Assembly (NCBI GenBank): GCA_020026395.1
Contig: JAHHQM010000002.1
Span: 124,001 to 188,000 of the forward strand
Length of the DNA: 64,000 nucleotides
Direction of reading: 5' to 3'
Origin: Alistipes sp.
GTDB taxonomy: Bacteria > Bacteroidota > Bacteroidia > Bacteroidales > Rikenellaceae
Numbering within the stretch: position 1 is the stretch's first letter; each line of letters begins with the position of its first letter. The position numbers and the translations under genes are program-made. The notes below the pieces were generated by a model. It ran no database searches, had not been told where the DNA came from, and worked only from the letters and a program-made list of their open reading frames with translations. Below, in pieces: positions 29,401-37,379 of the stretch.

Positions 29401-31098
29401 GGTAAGATCACCGTGAGCGATCTGAAGACCACGGTCGATTATACGCAGGTCACCTACCACATGCCCCACGGCGTCGTGGATGTCAAGGGCAACCGCTTCT
29501 CGTCGAAGAAAGTGCCGATCTACGACTCGGAAAAGAATCAGGGTCTGCTGGATTTCGGACTGGATCTGCGCCACCTGTCGAACATCTCCTACGATCTGAG
29601 GGTACTGCCCCAGAAGATGATCGTGCTGAACACCACCGAACACGACAACGACTATTTCTACGGCAAGATCTATGCGTCGGGTACCGCCCGCATCACGGGT
29701 CACAAGGGTTCGGTCGATATGAACATCAACGCCACTTCGGACGGCAAGTCCAAGTTCTATATGCCGCTGACGAGTAAGTCGAACATCTCGAATGCCAATT
29801 TCGTGAAGTTCAAAGCGCCCGTTCTGATCGACACGGTGGATCACATCCAGCGCAAACGTCAGGCACTCGAACGCCGCCGCACCAAGAAGGAGAGCGCGGC
29901 CAACCGCATGAACATCAACATGACGCTCAACGTGCGCCCCAACGTCGAGGTGGAGCTCACGCTGATGGAGAACACGCTGAAGGGTCGTGGCGAGGGTACG
30001 TTCAACATCCAGATCAACCCCTCGATGAAGATCTTCAACATGTACGGCGACTACGAGATTTCGGACGGTAGTTTCAACCTCTCGCTCCGTAATCTGCTGA
30101 CGCGTAAATTTATCGTAAATCCCGGTTCGACGATCCGCTGGACGGGATCGCCCATGAAAGCCGATATGGACATCGAGGCCATCTACAAACTGAAGGCTTC
30201 GCTGCAACCGCTCCTGGGCGACAACTCCGACCGTCAGGCGGGCGACCGCTCCGTTCCGGTCGAGTGTATCATCAACCTGCAAAACTGGCTCACGCAGCCC
30301 GACATCACGTTCGATGTGCATGTGCCGGGAGCCGATCCCGAGACGCAGGCGCTCATCCAGACGCAGATGAACACCCCCGAAATGAAGAACAAACAGTTCC
30401 TCTACCTGTTGCTCTTCAAGAGTTTCATGGCCGAGAACAACACCTCGTCACAGGAGAATCTGGGCAACTCCGTCTCCTACAACACGGGCTTGGAGTTCCT
30501 CACCAACCAGCTCAACAGCTGGCTTTCGTCGACCGGATACGACATCTTCATCAACTACCGCTCGAAGAACGAGATGGCCAACGATGAGGTCGATTTCGGA
30601 TTGTCGAAGAGTCTGATCAACAACCGACTTCTGGTCGAGGTCGAGGGTAACTACCTGCTCGACAACAAGAACGCCGTGAACAAGTCGATGTCGAACTTCA
30701 TGGGCGAGGCATACATCACCTACCTGATCGACCGTGCGGGTACGTTCAAACTGAAGGCCTTCACGCAGACAATCGACCGTTTCGACGAGAACCAGGGTTT
30801 GCAGGAGACGGGTATCGGACTTTACTTCAAGGAGGATTTCAACAACTTCAAGGATTTCCGCCGCCGCATCAAGGAGCGTTTCACCAACAAGAAGCGTAAG
30901 GAGGCACGTCTTGAGCGTCGCCGAGCACGCGCCGAGCGCCGTCAGGCCGAGCGTGAAGAGCGCCGCTCGGAGCGCGATGCCCTGAAAACCGCACCCGCAC
31001 CCGAAATAAAACTGCCGGAGAAAGACTCCGAAGGCACTTCGAACCGTTATTACAAACAAAAGGCCTCGCAGGAGAAGCAACGAAAACAAAAACAATAA
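26437..31098 (+). CDS. tamB: TamB-like translocation/assembly module protein (DUF490)
   Basis: Very long envelope protein (1553 residues), anchored in the inner membrane by a span at about 10-33 and predicted to cross the periplasm as a lipid-carrying beta groove; TamB/AsmA-type proteins move phospholipids or help outer-membrane assembly. Long stretches of alternating beta repeats (SDLKGHFKGTVNKFNVELNN style) are followed by the conserved C-terminal DUF490 domain. The last 90 residues are a highly basic Arg/Lys/Glu coiled-coil tail, common in Bacteroidota. Start at 26437 chosen from promoter and SD; the frame is open to 26332. It heads a run with exbB, exbD and tonB, all envelope functions. 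Confidence 0.9.
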   Translation: MRKGIKILRIACTATLLLFVVLPILLFLLLHIAPIQNAVVDQAVKIAADHLGTRVSIGRIDVGIFCKMRVREFYVEDFQQDTLLYVDYLDGYLNPFGHGLSFTRAEMRGARLYLKETPEGVMNIKQVIDKLSNPNKKKKNPFRLTISRATIRDMHLKIERLKHRNPEYGVDYGDMDISHMHGFINEFQMVGPEISTDIETFSAHERSGFNLDHLSGKFFLAGGLIDFRDAVMATANSYISLPMLHLEGGSWQKYSDFIHNVELEAEVENSLVSSDDVGYFAPRLRDWGIRISDLKGHFKGTVNKFNVELNNIRLNDSTRLTAKGTITGLPDIRDTRFNLDINRLSTTIPAANVLAESITRKPLPQNLVHMLENAGTVDIQGRFNGSFTEFKTRLELSSAIGGLQGDLTMNPQPEGLHQINGQVTALDVSLGDLLHKKNLLGTTSFEARIDGQVGKDALLANIDARVSHLEFKQYRYDSLQFNGRVKNRQFNGIITARDRNFNMDLIGLLDYNREVPRYDFVMHLHHADLRAVNINRRDSLSQISSSITARGSGRSLDDINGRILLANTTYRYNQKTLTADSVLIRGRNSDHNKYVELESDFADATFRSKVSYKTIFEYLKRSIRKYAPLLDRRPEDLQPYASADSIPNEDSMLDVEIKDIDPVADAIAPGLKVAPESSLRLRFNPAINRLQFNAKSNYIENDKFTILRMNMRASNRGDSLSVYSSFEDLFAGKALHLPNLTINGGAKNGNLQVQSSMNNKERKISARFGARASLIPASDSIPAAIDIHLLPTHFTMDKMSWQVYAHGIRIDTARTRISNLYVMNRDQDLWLDGIISRHQSDSLVMKLRNFELAPFSEIINLMGYHISGETNGQAVVKGLLGGGGGLSADIRVDSMKVNEMEVPPLRLSSRWDFMENRASMVVQNRINRDTLVRGTYQPDLMRYYARATIDSLNMGALDPILSGVISSTEGTAKVDLELMGQRREADLSGKITVSDLKTTVDYTQVTYHMPHGVVDVKGNRFSSKKVPIYDSEKNQGLLDFGLDLRHLSNISYDLRVLPQKMIVLNTTEHDNDYFYGKIYASGTARITGHKGSVDMNINATSDGKSKFYMPLTSKSNISNANFVKFKAPVLIDTVDHIQRKRQALERRRTKKESAANRMNINMTLNVRPNVEVELTLMENTLKGRGEGTFNIQINPSMKIFNMYGDYEISDGSFNLSLRNLLTRKFIVNPGSTIRWTGSPMKADMDIEAIYKLKASLQPLLGDNSDRQAGDRSVPVECIINLQNWLTQPDITFDVHVPGADPETQALIQTQMNTPEMKNKQFLYLLLFKSFMAENNTSSQENLGNSVSYNTGLEFLTNQLNSWLSSTGYDIFINYRSKNEMANDEVDFGLSKSLINNRLLVEVEGNYLLDNKNAVNKSMSNFMGEAYITYLIDRAGTFKLKAFTQTIDRFDENQGLQETGIGLYFKEDFNNFKDFRRRIKERFTNKKRKEARLERRRARAERRQAEREERRSERDALKTAPAPEIKLPEKDSEGTSNRYYKQKASQEKQRKQKQ

Positions 31099-31109
31099 AT
31101 ACTTAAACA

Positions 31110-31790
31110 ATGATGATGAACTTTTTTCTGACTGCCGCACCTGATGCAGTCGCCACCGAACAGACCCGTATGGGTTTATGGTCTCTCTTCACGCAAGGCG
31201 GATGGCTCATGTGGCCGCTTCTGATCCTGGGCGGCGTGACCATCTTTATCTTCGTCGAGCGATTCCTCGCCATCCGCAAGGCATCGGTGCTGGATATGAA
31301 TTTCATGAACCGCATCCGCGACTACATCTCCGAAGGTAAGATCGGCGTTGCCGTGAACCTGTGCAAGAAAACCGACACCCCCATCGCCCGCATGGTCGAG
31401 AAGGGTATCGAGCGTATCGGCCGTCCGATGAGCGACGTGCAGTCGGCCATCGAAAATGTCGCCAACCTCGAAGTCTCGAAGCTCGAAAACGGTCTTCCGT
31501 TCCTGGCCACCATCGCCGGTGGTGCCCCGATGATCGGTTTCCTGGGTACGGTACTCGGTATGGTGCAGACCTTCATGGATATGTCGGCCGCAGGAGGTAC
31601 CGTCGATCTGGGTTTGCTGTCGAGCGGTATGTACGTGGCAATGGTGACCACCGTCATGGGTCTTCTGGTCGGTATTCCCGCCTACTTCGGCTACAACTAT
31701 CTGGTGGCACGCATCGAGAAACTCGTCTTCCAGATGGAGGCCAACTCGATCGCCTTTATGGATATTCTGAATCAACCCGTTAAAAAATAA
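31110..31790 (+). CDS. exbB: MotA/TolQ/ExbB proton channel family protein
   Basis: Inner-membrane channel subunit that, with ExbD, uses the proton gradient to energise TonB. The 226 residues show three spans (about 31-53, 125-150, 165-190) and the family core PFLATIAGGAPMIGFLGTVLGMVQTF. It starts 11 nt after tamB and is followed by exbD at 6 nt. The set serves TonB-dependent outer-membrane uptake. Confidence 0.93.
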   Translation: MMMNFFLTAAPDAVATEQTRMGLWSLFTQGGWLMWPLLILGGVTIFIFVERFLAIRKASVLDMNFMNRIRDYISEGKIGVAVNLCKKTDTPIARMVEKGIERIGRPMSDVQSAIENVANLEVSKLENGLPFLATIAGGAPMIGFLGTVLGMVQTFMDMSAAGGTVDLGLLSSGMYVAMVTTVMGLLVGIPAYFGYNYLVARIEKLVFQMEANSIAFMDILNQPVKK

Positions 31791-31796
31791 CAGACC

Positions 31797-32201
31797 ATGG
31801 CTATCAAACACGGTTCAAAAGTAGACAAATCATTCTCGGCATCGTCGATGACCGACCTGATGTTCCTGTTGTTGCTGTTCCTGTTGATCGCCACCACGCT
31901 CATTAACCCCAACGCCCTGAAGCTGATGCTTCCGAAGAGCTCCAACCAGCTCAAGGGCAAGGCCATGACGACCGTTTCGATCCAGCAGGCGGGCAACAAA
32001 TACCGCTACTATGTGGAGTTGAAGGAGGTCGGCTCGATCGAGGGCATCGAACGCGCCCTGAATGAGCGTCTGGAGGGTCAGAAGGAGGCCACCGTATCGC
32101 TCCACTGCGACAAGACGGTGGCGGTGGACGAAGTGGTCAAGGTGATGAATATCGCCAAGGACAACAACTACAAACTGATCCTGGCCACCACCCCGAAATA
32201 G
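31797..32201 (+). CDS. exbD: ExbD/TolR family biopolymer transport protein
   Basis: Partner of ExbB. The 134 residues have a short cytoplasmic head, one span (about 20-40) starting with the conserved proton-carrying Asp20 (MTDLMFLLLLF) and a periplasmic domain ending in the VNEV-type fold (TVAVDEVVKVMNIAKDNNYKLILAT). Sits 6 nt after exbB. A repeat-bearing 424-nt gap separates it from tonB. Confidence 0.93.
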   Translation: MAIKHGSKVDKSFSASSMTDLMFLLLLFLLIATTLINPNALKLMLPKSSNQLKGKAMTTVSIQQAGNKYRYYVELKEVGSIEGIERALNERLEGQKEATVSLHCDKTVAVDEVVKVMNIAKDNNYKLILATTPK

Positions 32202-32359
32202 GTAACCCGGCCACATTTCGGCGGAGGCAGTTCTCTTGCGAATTGCCCCGCCCGATAATTTTTTAGGAAAAGATTCCGCCCGACGCGGAATCGGGATACC
32301 CGCTTGTGCGCACACTGCACTTTGGAGTACATCCAAAGCAGAAGCAACAACTTATCGCA

Positions 32360-32463
32360 CTGCACCCAAAGTCTCCCTTTCCCCAAGGGAGATTTAGAGG
32401 GAATGTCAAAATGCATTTTGTAGTACATTTCGCGCAGCAGCAGCCGTAAGCGGGTAAACCAAA
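32360..32463 (+). repeat. 104-bp direct repeat, copy 1
   Basis: Runs from CTGCACCC to AAACCAAA. Identical to copy 2 except for one base in the hairpin loop region. It contains a TCTCCCTT...AAGGGAGA hairpin and the self-complementary AAAATGCATTTT. Confidence 0.85.
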
Positions 32464-32490
32464 CAAAAAAAGGAGCACCCGCATCACGCG

Positions 32491-32594
32491 CTGCACCCAA
32501 AGTCTCCCTTTCCCAAAGGGAGATTTAGAGGGAATGTCAAAATGCATTTTGTAGTACATTTCGCGCAGCAGCAGCCGTAAGCGGGTAAACCAAA
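32491..32594 (+). repeat. 104-bp direct repeat, copy 2
   Basis: Second copy, 131 bp downstream of the first (period 131, 27-bp spacer). Here the hairpin is perfect: 9-bp arms (TCTCCCTTT and AAAGGGAGA) around CCC. Looks like a dispersed palindromic repeat of the REP/MITE kind. Confidence 0.85.
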
Positions 32595-32625
32595 TTAAAA
32601 CAAACAAAAAAAAGAACCACGCAAA

Positions 32626-33330
32626 ATGTACTACTACGACCAAAATGATCAGAAGCCCCGCAAGTGGGCTTTCGTGGCGGCACTGGCCTACGCTCTGGTG
32701 CTCTTGGTGTCGTTTTTGTTCGTGGATTTCAGTACACGCCCCAAGGATCTTCAGACCAACGACACGATTTTGGTGGAATTTGTCCCCCAACAACAGTCGC
32801 GCCCCGCACCTTCGCGCGGCGATCGGGTCAAAGCCCCCACCCACGAAAAGGCGGTGTCGAACGAAGGCACACCCACTCCCGAACAAAAGGAGACGGGTGT
32901 GGAACGTAAGGAGGAGACCCGCACGCCCAACCCCAAGGCGCTGTTCAATATGTCGAAGAGCGGTAAGGATATCCCCGCCGATGTCGGCAAACAAAATGCC
33001 CCCGAAGGCGAGGAGCAGAGTGCCGGCAAGGGTAAGGGCAACCGCGGAGAAGGCATCGAGGGACTGGACCACGGCCTTCAGGGACGCGGTTTGATCGGCT
33101 CGCTGCCCCGCCCCGACTACCCGGGCAATAAGAGCGGTAAGGTGAGAATCCGCGTCACGGTGGGCGCCGACGGCACGGTGACCAGCGCCGCATTCGAACA
33201 ACGGGGATCGACCGTCAATGACGGCGCATTGATCGATGCCGCCATCACGGCAGCCCGCAAGGCACGTTTCACGGCCAGTGAGGCCGCCATCCAAACGGGT
33301 GTGATCACCTATGTATTCCGCATGGAATAA
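32626..33330 (+). CDS. tonB: TonB-like energy transducer
   Basis: Transmits ExbB/ExbD energy to outer-membrane receptors. The 234 residues have one N-terminal span (about 14-33), a long charged, Pro/Lys/Glu-rich periplasmic linker (about 55-145) and a TonB C-terminal domain (about 150-234: GKVRIRVTVGADGTV, ending GVITYVFRME). The linker is richer in Gly/Lys than the classical Pro-rich TonB. Placed after tamB, exbB and exbD, so it is the natural partner of that channel. Confidence 0.88.
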   Translation: MYYYDQNDQKPRKWAFVAALAYALVLLVSFLFVDFSTRPKDLQTNDTILVEFVPQQQSRPAPSRGDRVKAPTHEKAVSNEGTPTPEQKETGVERKEETRTPNPKALFNMSKSGKDIPADVGKQNAPEGEEQSAGKGKGNRGEGIEGLDHGLQGRGLIGSLPRPDYPGNKSGKVRIRVTVGADGTVTSAAFEQRGSTVNDGALIDAAITAARKARFTASEAAIQTGVITYVFRME

Positions 33331-33341
33331 AAAACGAACTT

Positions 33342-33899
33342 ATGAGAAAATTGATTACGATACTGACTTTTGCGACTCTGCTTTTGAGCCTCTCGGCCAC
33401 GGCACAACAACCCACGACGCCCGAAAAACGTCGGGCACAACGTGCCGAGGAGCGTATACAGCGTAACGAAGAACGCCAGCGCGACCGTCAGGAGCGAAAA
33501 GAACAGAAAAACGAAAAGACAACTGCCCGCCGTAATAAGGGTGCCCTTCTGAAATTCGATCATCAGAATTACAATTTCGGCGATGTGGCACGCAAGGGCG
33601 GCGATCTGGTGCACGAGTTCACCTTCCGCAACGAGGGCGACACGCCGCTGTTCATCACCCAGGTGGTGACCTCTTGTTCGTGCCTGAAGGGCAATTTCTC
33701 GAAACGCCCCGTCGCACCCCACTCCGAAGGCGTTCTTCGCATCACGTACGAACCCCACAAAAGCGAGCCGGGCGTATTCAATAAGGTGATCTGTGTCTAT
33801 TCCAATTCGGCCGACGGCAACGAACTGCTCACCGTTCAGGGCAATTCGCTCGACAAGAGCCGCAACGCAGACCGCACCTCAAAAAAAAGAAAGGACTGA
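33342..33899 (+). CDS. DUF1573 domain secreted protein with charged coiled coil
   Basis: Signal peptide 1-22 (SLSATAQ), then a very charged Arg/Glu/Lys helix (about 28-66), then a DUF1573 Ig-like domain (about 70-170: YNFGDVARKGGDLVHEFTFRNEGDTPLFI, followed by TSCSC). DUF1573 is common in Bacteroidota envelope proteins; function unknown. It starts 11 nt after tonB and ends 2 nt before the amidohydrolase, so it is within the same operon. Confidence 0.85.
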   Translation: MRKLITILTFATLLLSLSATAQQPTTPEKRRAQRAEERIQRNEERQRDRQERKEQKNEKTTARRNKGALLKFDHQNYNFGDVARKGGDLVHEFTFRNEGDTPLFITQVVTSCSCLKGNFSKRPVAPHSEGVLRITYEPHKSEPGVFNKVICVYSNSADGNELLTVQGNSLDKSRNADRTSKKRKD

Positions 33900-33901
33900 T
33901 T

Positions 33902-35224
33902 ATGGATTTATTATTCAAAAACGGAACTTTACTCACGATGACGGCCAAGGGCGACGAGCCCCTCACGCGTCAGGGTGCACTCGGCATCACGGGCAACCGC
34001 ATTGCGATGCTGAGCGACGACCCGCATACCATCGAAGCATTCGAAAGGGCACACCCAGCACTGCGCACCATTGATTGCAGTGGCAAACTGCTGATGCCCG
34101 GTCTGATCAACAGTCACTGCCACACGGCCATGACCCTCCAGCGCAGCTATGCCGACGACATCGCCCTGATGGAGTGGCTGAACGACTACATCTGGCCGTT
34201 CGAAGCCCACCAGACGGCCGACGACGTGCGCCTCGGTATGCAGCTCGGTATTGCCGAGATGTTGTTGGGCGGTACAACCTCGTTTGTCGATATGTATTTC
34301 AACGAGGTCGAGTGTAAACCGCTGGTCGAGAAGATGGGCATCCGCGCCCTGCTCGGTGCGACGTATTTCGACCGCAATGCCGACGAGGTACTCTCCACGA
34401 TGGAGCGTGCTTTGGAGGCCGAAACCTCCGCACCCGAAGACCGCGTGCATTATGCCCTTGCGGCACACGCACCCTATACCTGTTCGCGCGAGAACATCGT
34501 CCGCGGTAAGGCGCTTGCCCGCAAATACGGACTGATGTTCGAGATCCACGCCGCCGAGACGAAGGACGAGGAGCGCATCATCCAAGATCAATGGAGCATG
34601 CGTCCCGTAGAATACCTCGACAAGATCGGCGTCCTGGACGACCACACCGTCGCCGCACACTGCATCCACGTGACGGATTCGGACATCGACACCCTGATTC
34701 GTCGCGGTGTAACCATTTCGCACAACCCGCAGAGCAACATGAAGATCTCGAGCGGCATCGCCCCCATCGAGAAGATGCGCCAGAAGGGTGCACGGGTAAC
34801 CGTTGCCACCGACGGCGTATGCTCGAACAACGACCTCGACCAATTCGAGGAGTTGCGTTCGGCGATCTTCCTTCAGAAGGTCTCCACGGGATCGCCCCTT
34901 GCGATGCCCGCCTACGAGGCGCTGAAGATGATCACCTCGAACGGTGCACGTGCCATGGGTTACGAGGGCGGCATGCTGGGCGTATTAAAAGAGGGCGCTT
35001 TGGCCGATGTAATCGTCATTGACCTGAGAAAACCCCACCTGCAACCCGTCCACAACATCGTCTCGAATCTGGTCTATTGCGGAAAGGCGGCCGATGTGGA
35101 ATCGGTCATCATCGACGGCCGCATCGTCGTCGAAAACCGCCGTATTGCGGGACTCGACCTTGAGGAGCTTTACGACAAGATCGGCAAGGCCGTCCGCAGA
35201 ATAACCTCCGAAATTAAAAAGTAA
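33902..35224 (+). CDS. Amidohydrolase, MTA/SAH deaminase-type
   Basis: Metal-dependent deaminase of the AtzA/TrzN group; the closest known activities are deamination of 5'-methylthioadenosine or S-adenosylhomocysteine. The 440 residues carry His72 and His74 (INSHCHTAM), a VEYLD-preceded EIHAAE histidine, the AAHCIHV and SHNPQSNMK histidines and TDGVCSNND aspartate, plus the C-terminal composite domain. Substrate not provable from sequence; guanine or chlorohydrolase relatives are less likely. Within the tonB-cvpA-rsgA run. Confidence 0.82.
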   Translation: MDLLFKNGTLLTMTAKGDEPLTRQGALGITGNRIAMLSDDPHTIEAFERAHPALRTIDCSGKLLMPGLINSHCHTAMTLQRSYADDIALMEWLNDYIWPFEAHQTADDVRLGMQLGIAEMLLGGTTSFVDMYFNEVECKPLVEKMGIRALLGATYFDRNADEVLSTMERALEAETSAPEDRVHYALAAHAPYTCSRENIVRGKALARKYGLMFEIHAAETKDEERIIQDQWSMRPVEYLDKIGVLDDHTVAAHCIHVTDSDIDTLIRRGVTISHNPQSNMKISSGIAPIEKMRQKGARVTVATDGVCSNNDLDQFEELRSAIFLQKVSTGSPLAMPAYEALKMITSNGARAMGYEGGMLGVLKEGALADVIVIDLRKPHLQPVHNIVSNLVYCGKAADVESVIIDGRIVVENRRIAGLDLEELYDKIGKAVRRITSEIKK

Positions 35225-35229
35225 TCAAT

Positions 35230-35742
35230 ATGGGAATTATCGACCTGATTGTCCTGCTCACGTTGCTTTTTGCCCTTTGGAACGGCTGGAGCAAGGGCGT
35301 CATCGTCCAAATCATCGGTCTTGCGGGATTGTTCCTGTCGGGATGGCTGGCTTTCAAGTTCGGCCCCACGATCGGCAACCATCTGCCGCTCGATCCCGAC
35401 ATCGCCTCGATCGGCGGATTCGCCATCGTCTTTGTGGTGACCTTTCTGTTGTTCGCCATCGGCGCAAGACTGCTGCGTAAATTGTTTAATTTCGCGGGAT
35501 TGGGTGCCTTGGACAAGATCCTGGGTATCGTGCTGTGCATGGTGAAATACCTCATGGTGTTGAGCATCATTTTTGCCACGATCGACAACCTCAACCGCGA
35601 GTATCACTTCATCGAACAACGCACGCTGGACAAATCCCGCACGTTCCACCCCATCAAAGATTTCTCCGAACTGATTTTTCCCGCGGTGGATTGGGTACGC
35701 GACTGCCTCCCCGAAGAGATCCTCCCCGAAGAAAAGCAATAA
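35230..35742 (+). CDS. CvpA family membrane protein
   Basis: Four hydrophobic spans in 170 residues (about 5-22, 27-45, 62-84, 98-118) with the CvpA start LIVLLTLLFALWNGWSKGVI. CvpA proteins are linked to colicin V export and membrane stress, but molecular role is unclear. Starts 5 nt after the amidohydrolase and ends 12 nt before rsgA. Confidence 0.88.
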   Translation: MGIIDLIVLLTLLFALWNGWSKGVIVQIIGLAGLFLSGWLAFKFGPTIGNHLPLDPDIASIGGFAIVFVVTFLLFAIGARLLRKLFNFAGLGALDKILGIVLCMVKYLMVLSIIFATIDNLNREYHFIEQRTLDKSRTFHPIKDFSELIFPAVDWVRDCLPEEILPEEKQ

Positions 35743-35754
35743 CCCCCGAAAATT

Positions 35755-36675
35755 ATGGAAAAAGAATTTACAGGCATCGTGATTCGTGCAACAGGCAGTT
35801 GGTACGAAGTGCTGCACGAGGGTGAAGTGATCCGTTGTCGCATCCGCGGACGACTGCGCCTGAAGGGCATACGCTCGACGAATCCCGTGGTGGTGGGCGA
35901 CGAGGTACGTTGCGACCGCGATGAGACGGGCGACTACACGATCCTCGACATCACCCCCCGCCGCAATTACATCATCCGCCGCGCCTCGAACCTCTCGCGC
36001 GAATCGCACATCATCGCCGCCAACATCGATCAGGCGGTGTTGATGGTCACGCTCCGACAGCCCGAAACGGCCTGGGAGTTTGTCGATCGTTTCCTCGTAA
36101 CGTGCGAGGCGTACAAAGTCCCCGTGACGATTCTCCTGTCGAAAATCGACTTGCAGGACACGGAGGAAGTGACTCGTTTCAAGGAGATTTACACCCGCGT
36201 GGGTTATCCCGTCATGGAGCTTTCCGCCCCCGAGGGTCGCGGCATCGAGGCCGTCAAAGAACTCCTGAAAGATAAAATCACCCTGCTTTCGGGAAATTCG
36301 GGAGTCGGCAAATCGACCCTTATCAAGACGATCGATCCCGAGCTGGAAGTCCGTACGGGCGAGATTTCCGAAAGCCACCACAAAGGCCGTCACACGACGA
36401 CCTTCTCGACGATGTATCCGCTTTCGGGCGGAGGTGCGGTCATCGACACCCCCGGAATCAAGGGTTTCGGACTGATCGACATCGACGACGACGAGTTGTG
36501 GCACTACTTCCCAGAAATGATGCGTCTGGCATCGGGATGCCGTTTCTACAACTGCACCCACACCCATGAACCCGGTTGCGCCGTGGTCGAAGCCGTCAAA
36601 AGTGGCGAAATCGCCTACGAGCGTTACGAAAGTTACCTGAAGATCCTTGATGAAGATGACAAATATAGAAAATAG
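35755..36675 (+). CDS. rsgA: Ribosome small-subunit-dependent GTPase RsgA
   Basis: Circularly permuted GTPase that checks late 30S assembly. The 306 residues show the N-terminal OB fold, a permuted G domain with G1 GNSGVGKS (180-187) and DTPGIKGF, and a zinc knuckle Cys262, Cys267, His269, Cys275 (CRFYNCTHTHEPGC). The next methyltransferase gene overlaps its 3' end by 26 nt, a coupling of two ribosome/tRNA maturation genes. Confidence 0.95.
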   Translation: MEKEFTGIVIRATGSWYEVLHEGEVIRCRIRGRLRLKGIRSTNPVVVGDEVRCDRDETGDYTILDITPRRNYIIRRASNLSRESHIIAANIDQAVLMVTLRQPETAWEFVDRFLVTCEAYKVPVTILLSKIDLQDTEEVTRFKEIYTRVGYPVMELSAPEGRGIEAVKELLKDKITLLSGNSGVGKSTLIKTIDPELEVRTGEISESHHKGRHTTTFSTMYPLSGGGAVIDTPGIKGFGLIDIDDDELWHYFPEMMRLASGCRFYNCTHTHEPGCAVVEAVKSGEIAYERYESYLKILDEDDKYRK

Positions 36676-37369
36676 ACCCGACGACTGGTATCGGCAGCGC
36701 ATCGACCTGTTGCGTGAATTTATGACCGAAGACCGATTCTCGATCCTCGAGCGGACGCTCGCCATGCGCACACGCTACATGACCGTCATGGCCGAAAATA
36801 TGTTTCACGGACAGAATGCCGCCGCACTGATCCGCCATTGCGAGGCGTTCGGCGTGCAGGACATGCACACCGTCGAGTCGGTATGCCCGTTCGAGCCGAG
36901 TGCATCGGTGGTGCGCGGCACCGACCAGTGGGTCAATGTCCACCGCCACAAAACAACGACCGAAGCGCTGGCCGAATTGAAGGCGCAGGGCTACCGCATT
37001 GTGGCCACCACGCCCCACCGCAACGACTCCACGCCCGCCACGTTCGATGTTACGAAAGGGCGTTTTGCGCTGATTTTCGGTACGGAACACGCGGGCATCT
37101 CCGACGAGGTGATCGCGGCGGCCGACGAATTTCTGATGATCCCCATGTGCGGCATGGTCGAGAGCCTGAACGTGTCGGCCTCGGCCGCCATCCTGATCTA
37201 CACGCTCACGCAGCGCATCCGTCAGGACATCCCCTCGTGGCAGCTTACCCCGAGTGAGCTCCTCGAAATGCTCTACAGCTGGATCTTCCGCTCGGTCAAG
37301 GACGCATCGGGCATCCTGAACCGCACGCTGGGAGATCCCATCGAAGAAAAAAAGACAAACGTCAAATAA
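36650..37369 (+). CDS. trmH: TrmH-family RNA 2'-O-methyltransferase
   Basis: SPOUT-fold methyltransferase; the size (239 residues) and layout fit tRNA (Gm18) methyltransferase TrmH. Seen: ERTLAMRTRYMTVMAEN near the start, the motif 2 FGTEHAGISDEVI and motif 3 IPMCGMVESLNVSASAAILIY that build the SAM-binding knot. Several starts are possible (TTG 36647, ATG 36650, ATG 36656); ATG 36650 is used. Overlaps rsgA by 26 nt. Confidence 0.85.
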   Translation: MKMTNIENRPDDWYRQRIDLLREFMTEDRFSILERTLAMRTRYMTVMAENMFHGQNAAALIRHCEAFGVQDMHTVESVCPFEPSASVVRGTDQWVNVHRHKTTTEALAELKAQGYRIVATTPHRNDSTPATFDVTKGRFALIFGTEHAGISDEVIAAADEFLMIPMCGMVESLNVSASAAILIYTLTQRIRQDIPSWQLTPSELLEMLYSWIFRSVKDASGILNRTLGDPIEEKKTNVK

Positions 37370-37379
37370 CAAAAGACCA

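Larger units (their letters stand above)
32202..32625 (+). other. 424-nt gap between exbD and tonB holding repeats and hairpins
   Basis: Contains a GATTCCGC/GCGGAATC hairpin (32272-32292), a CTTTGGA/TCCAAAG hairpin (32320-32338) and two copies of a 104-bp direct repeat. No convincing gene; short minus-strand frames starting MYYK come from the repeat itself. The gap interrupts an otherwise tightly packed operon and may contain a terminator, RNA processing site or mobile repeat. Confidence 0.6.

Noticed and set aside
26488..30321. Two long minus-strand frames inside tamB
   Set aside because: Antisense shadows; composition is His/Val/Arg-rich and there is no start signal or promoter.
32263..33294. 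Minus-strand frames beginning MYYKMHFDIP between exbD and tonB
   Set aside because: They are produced by the 104-bp repeat and continue antisense to tonB; no sign of selection for protein.
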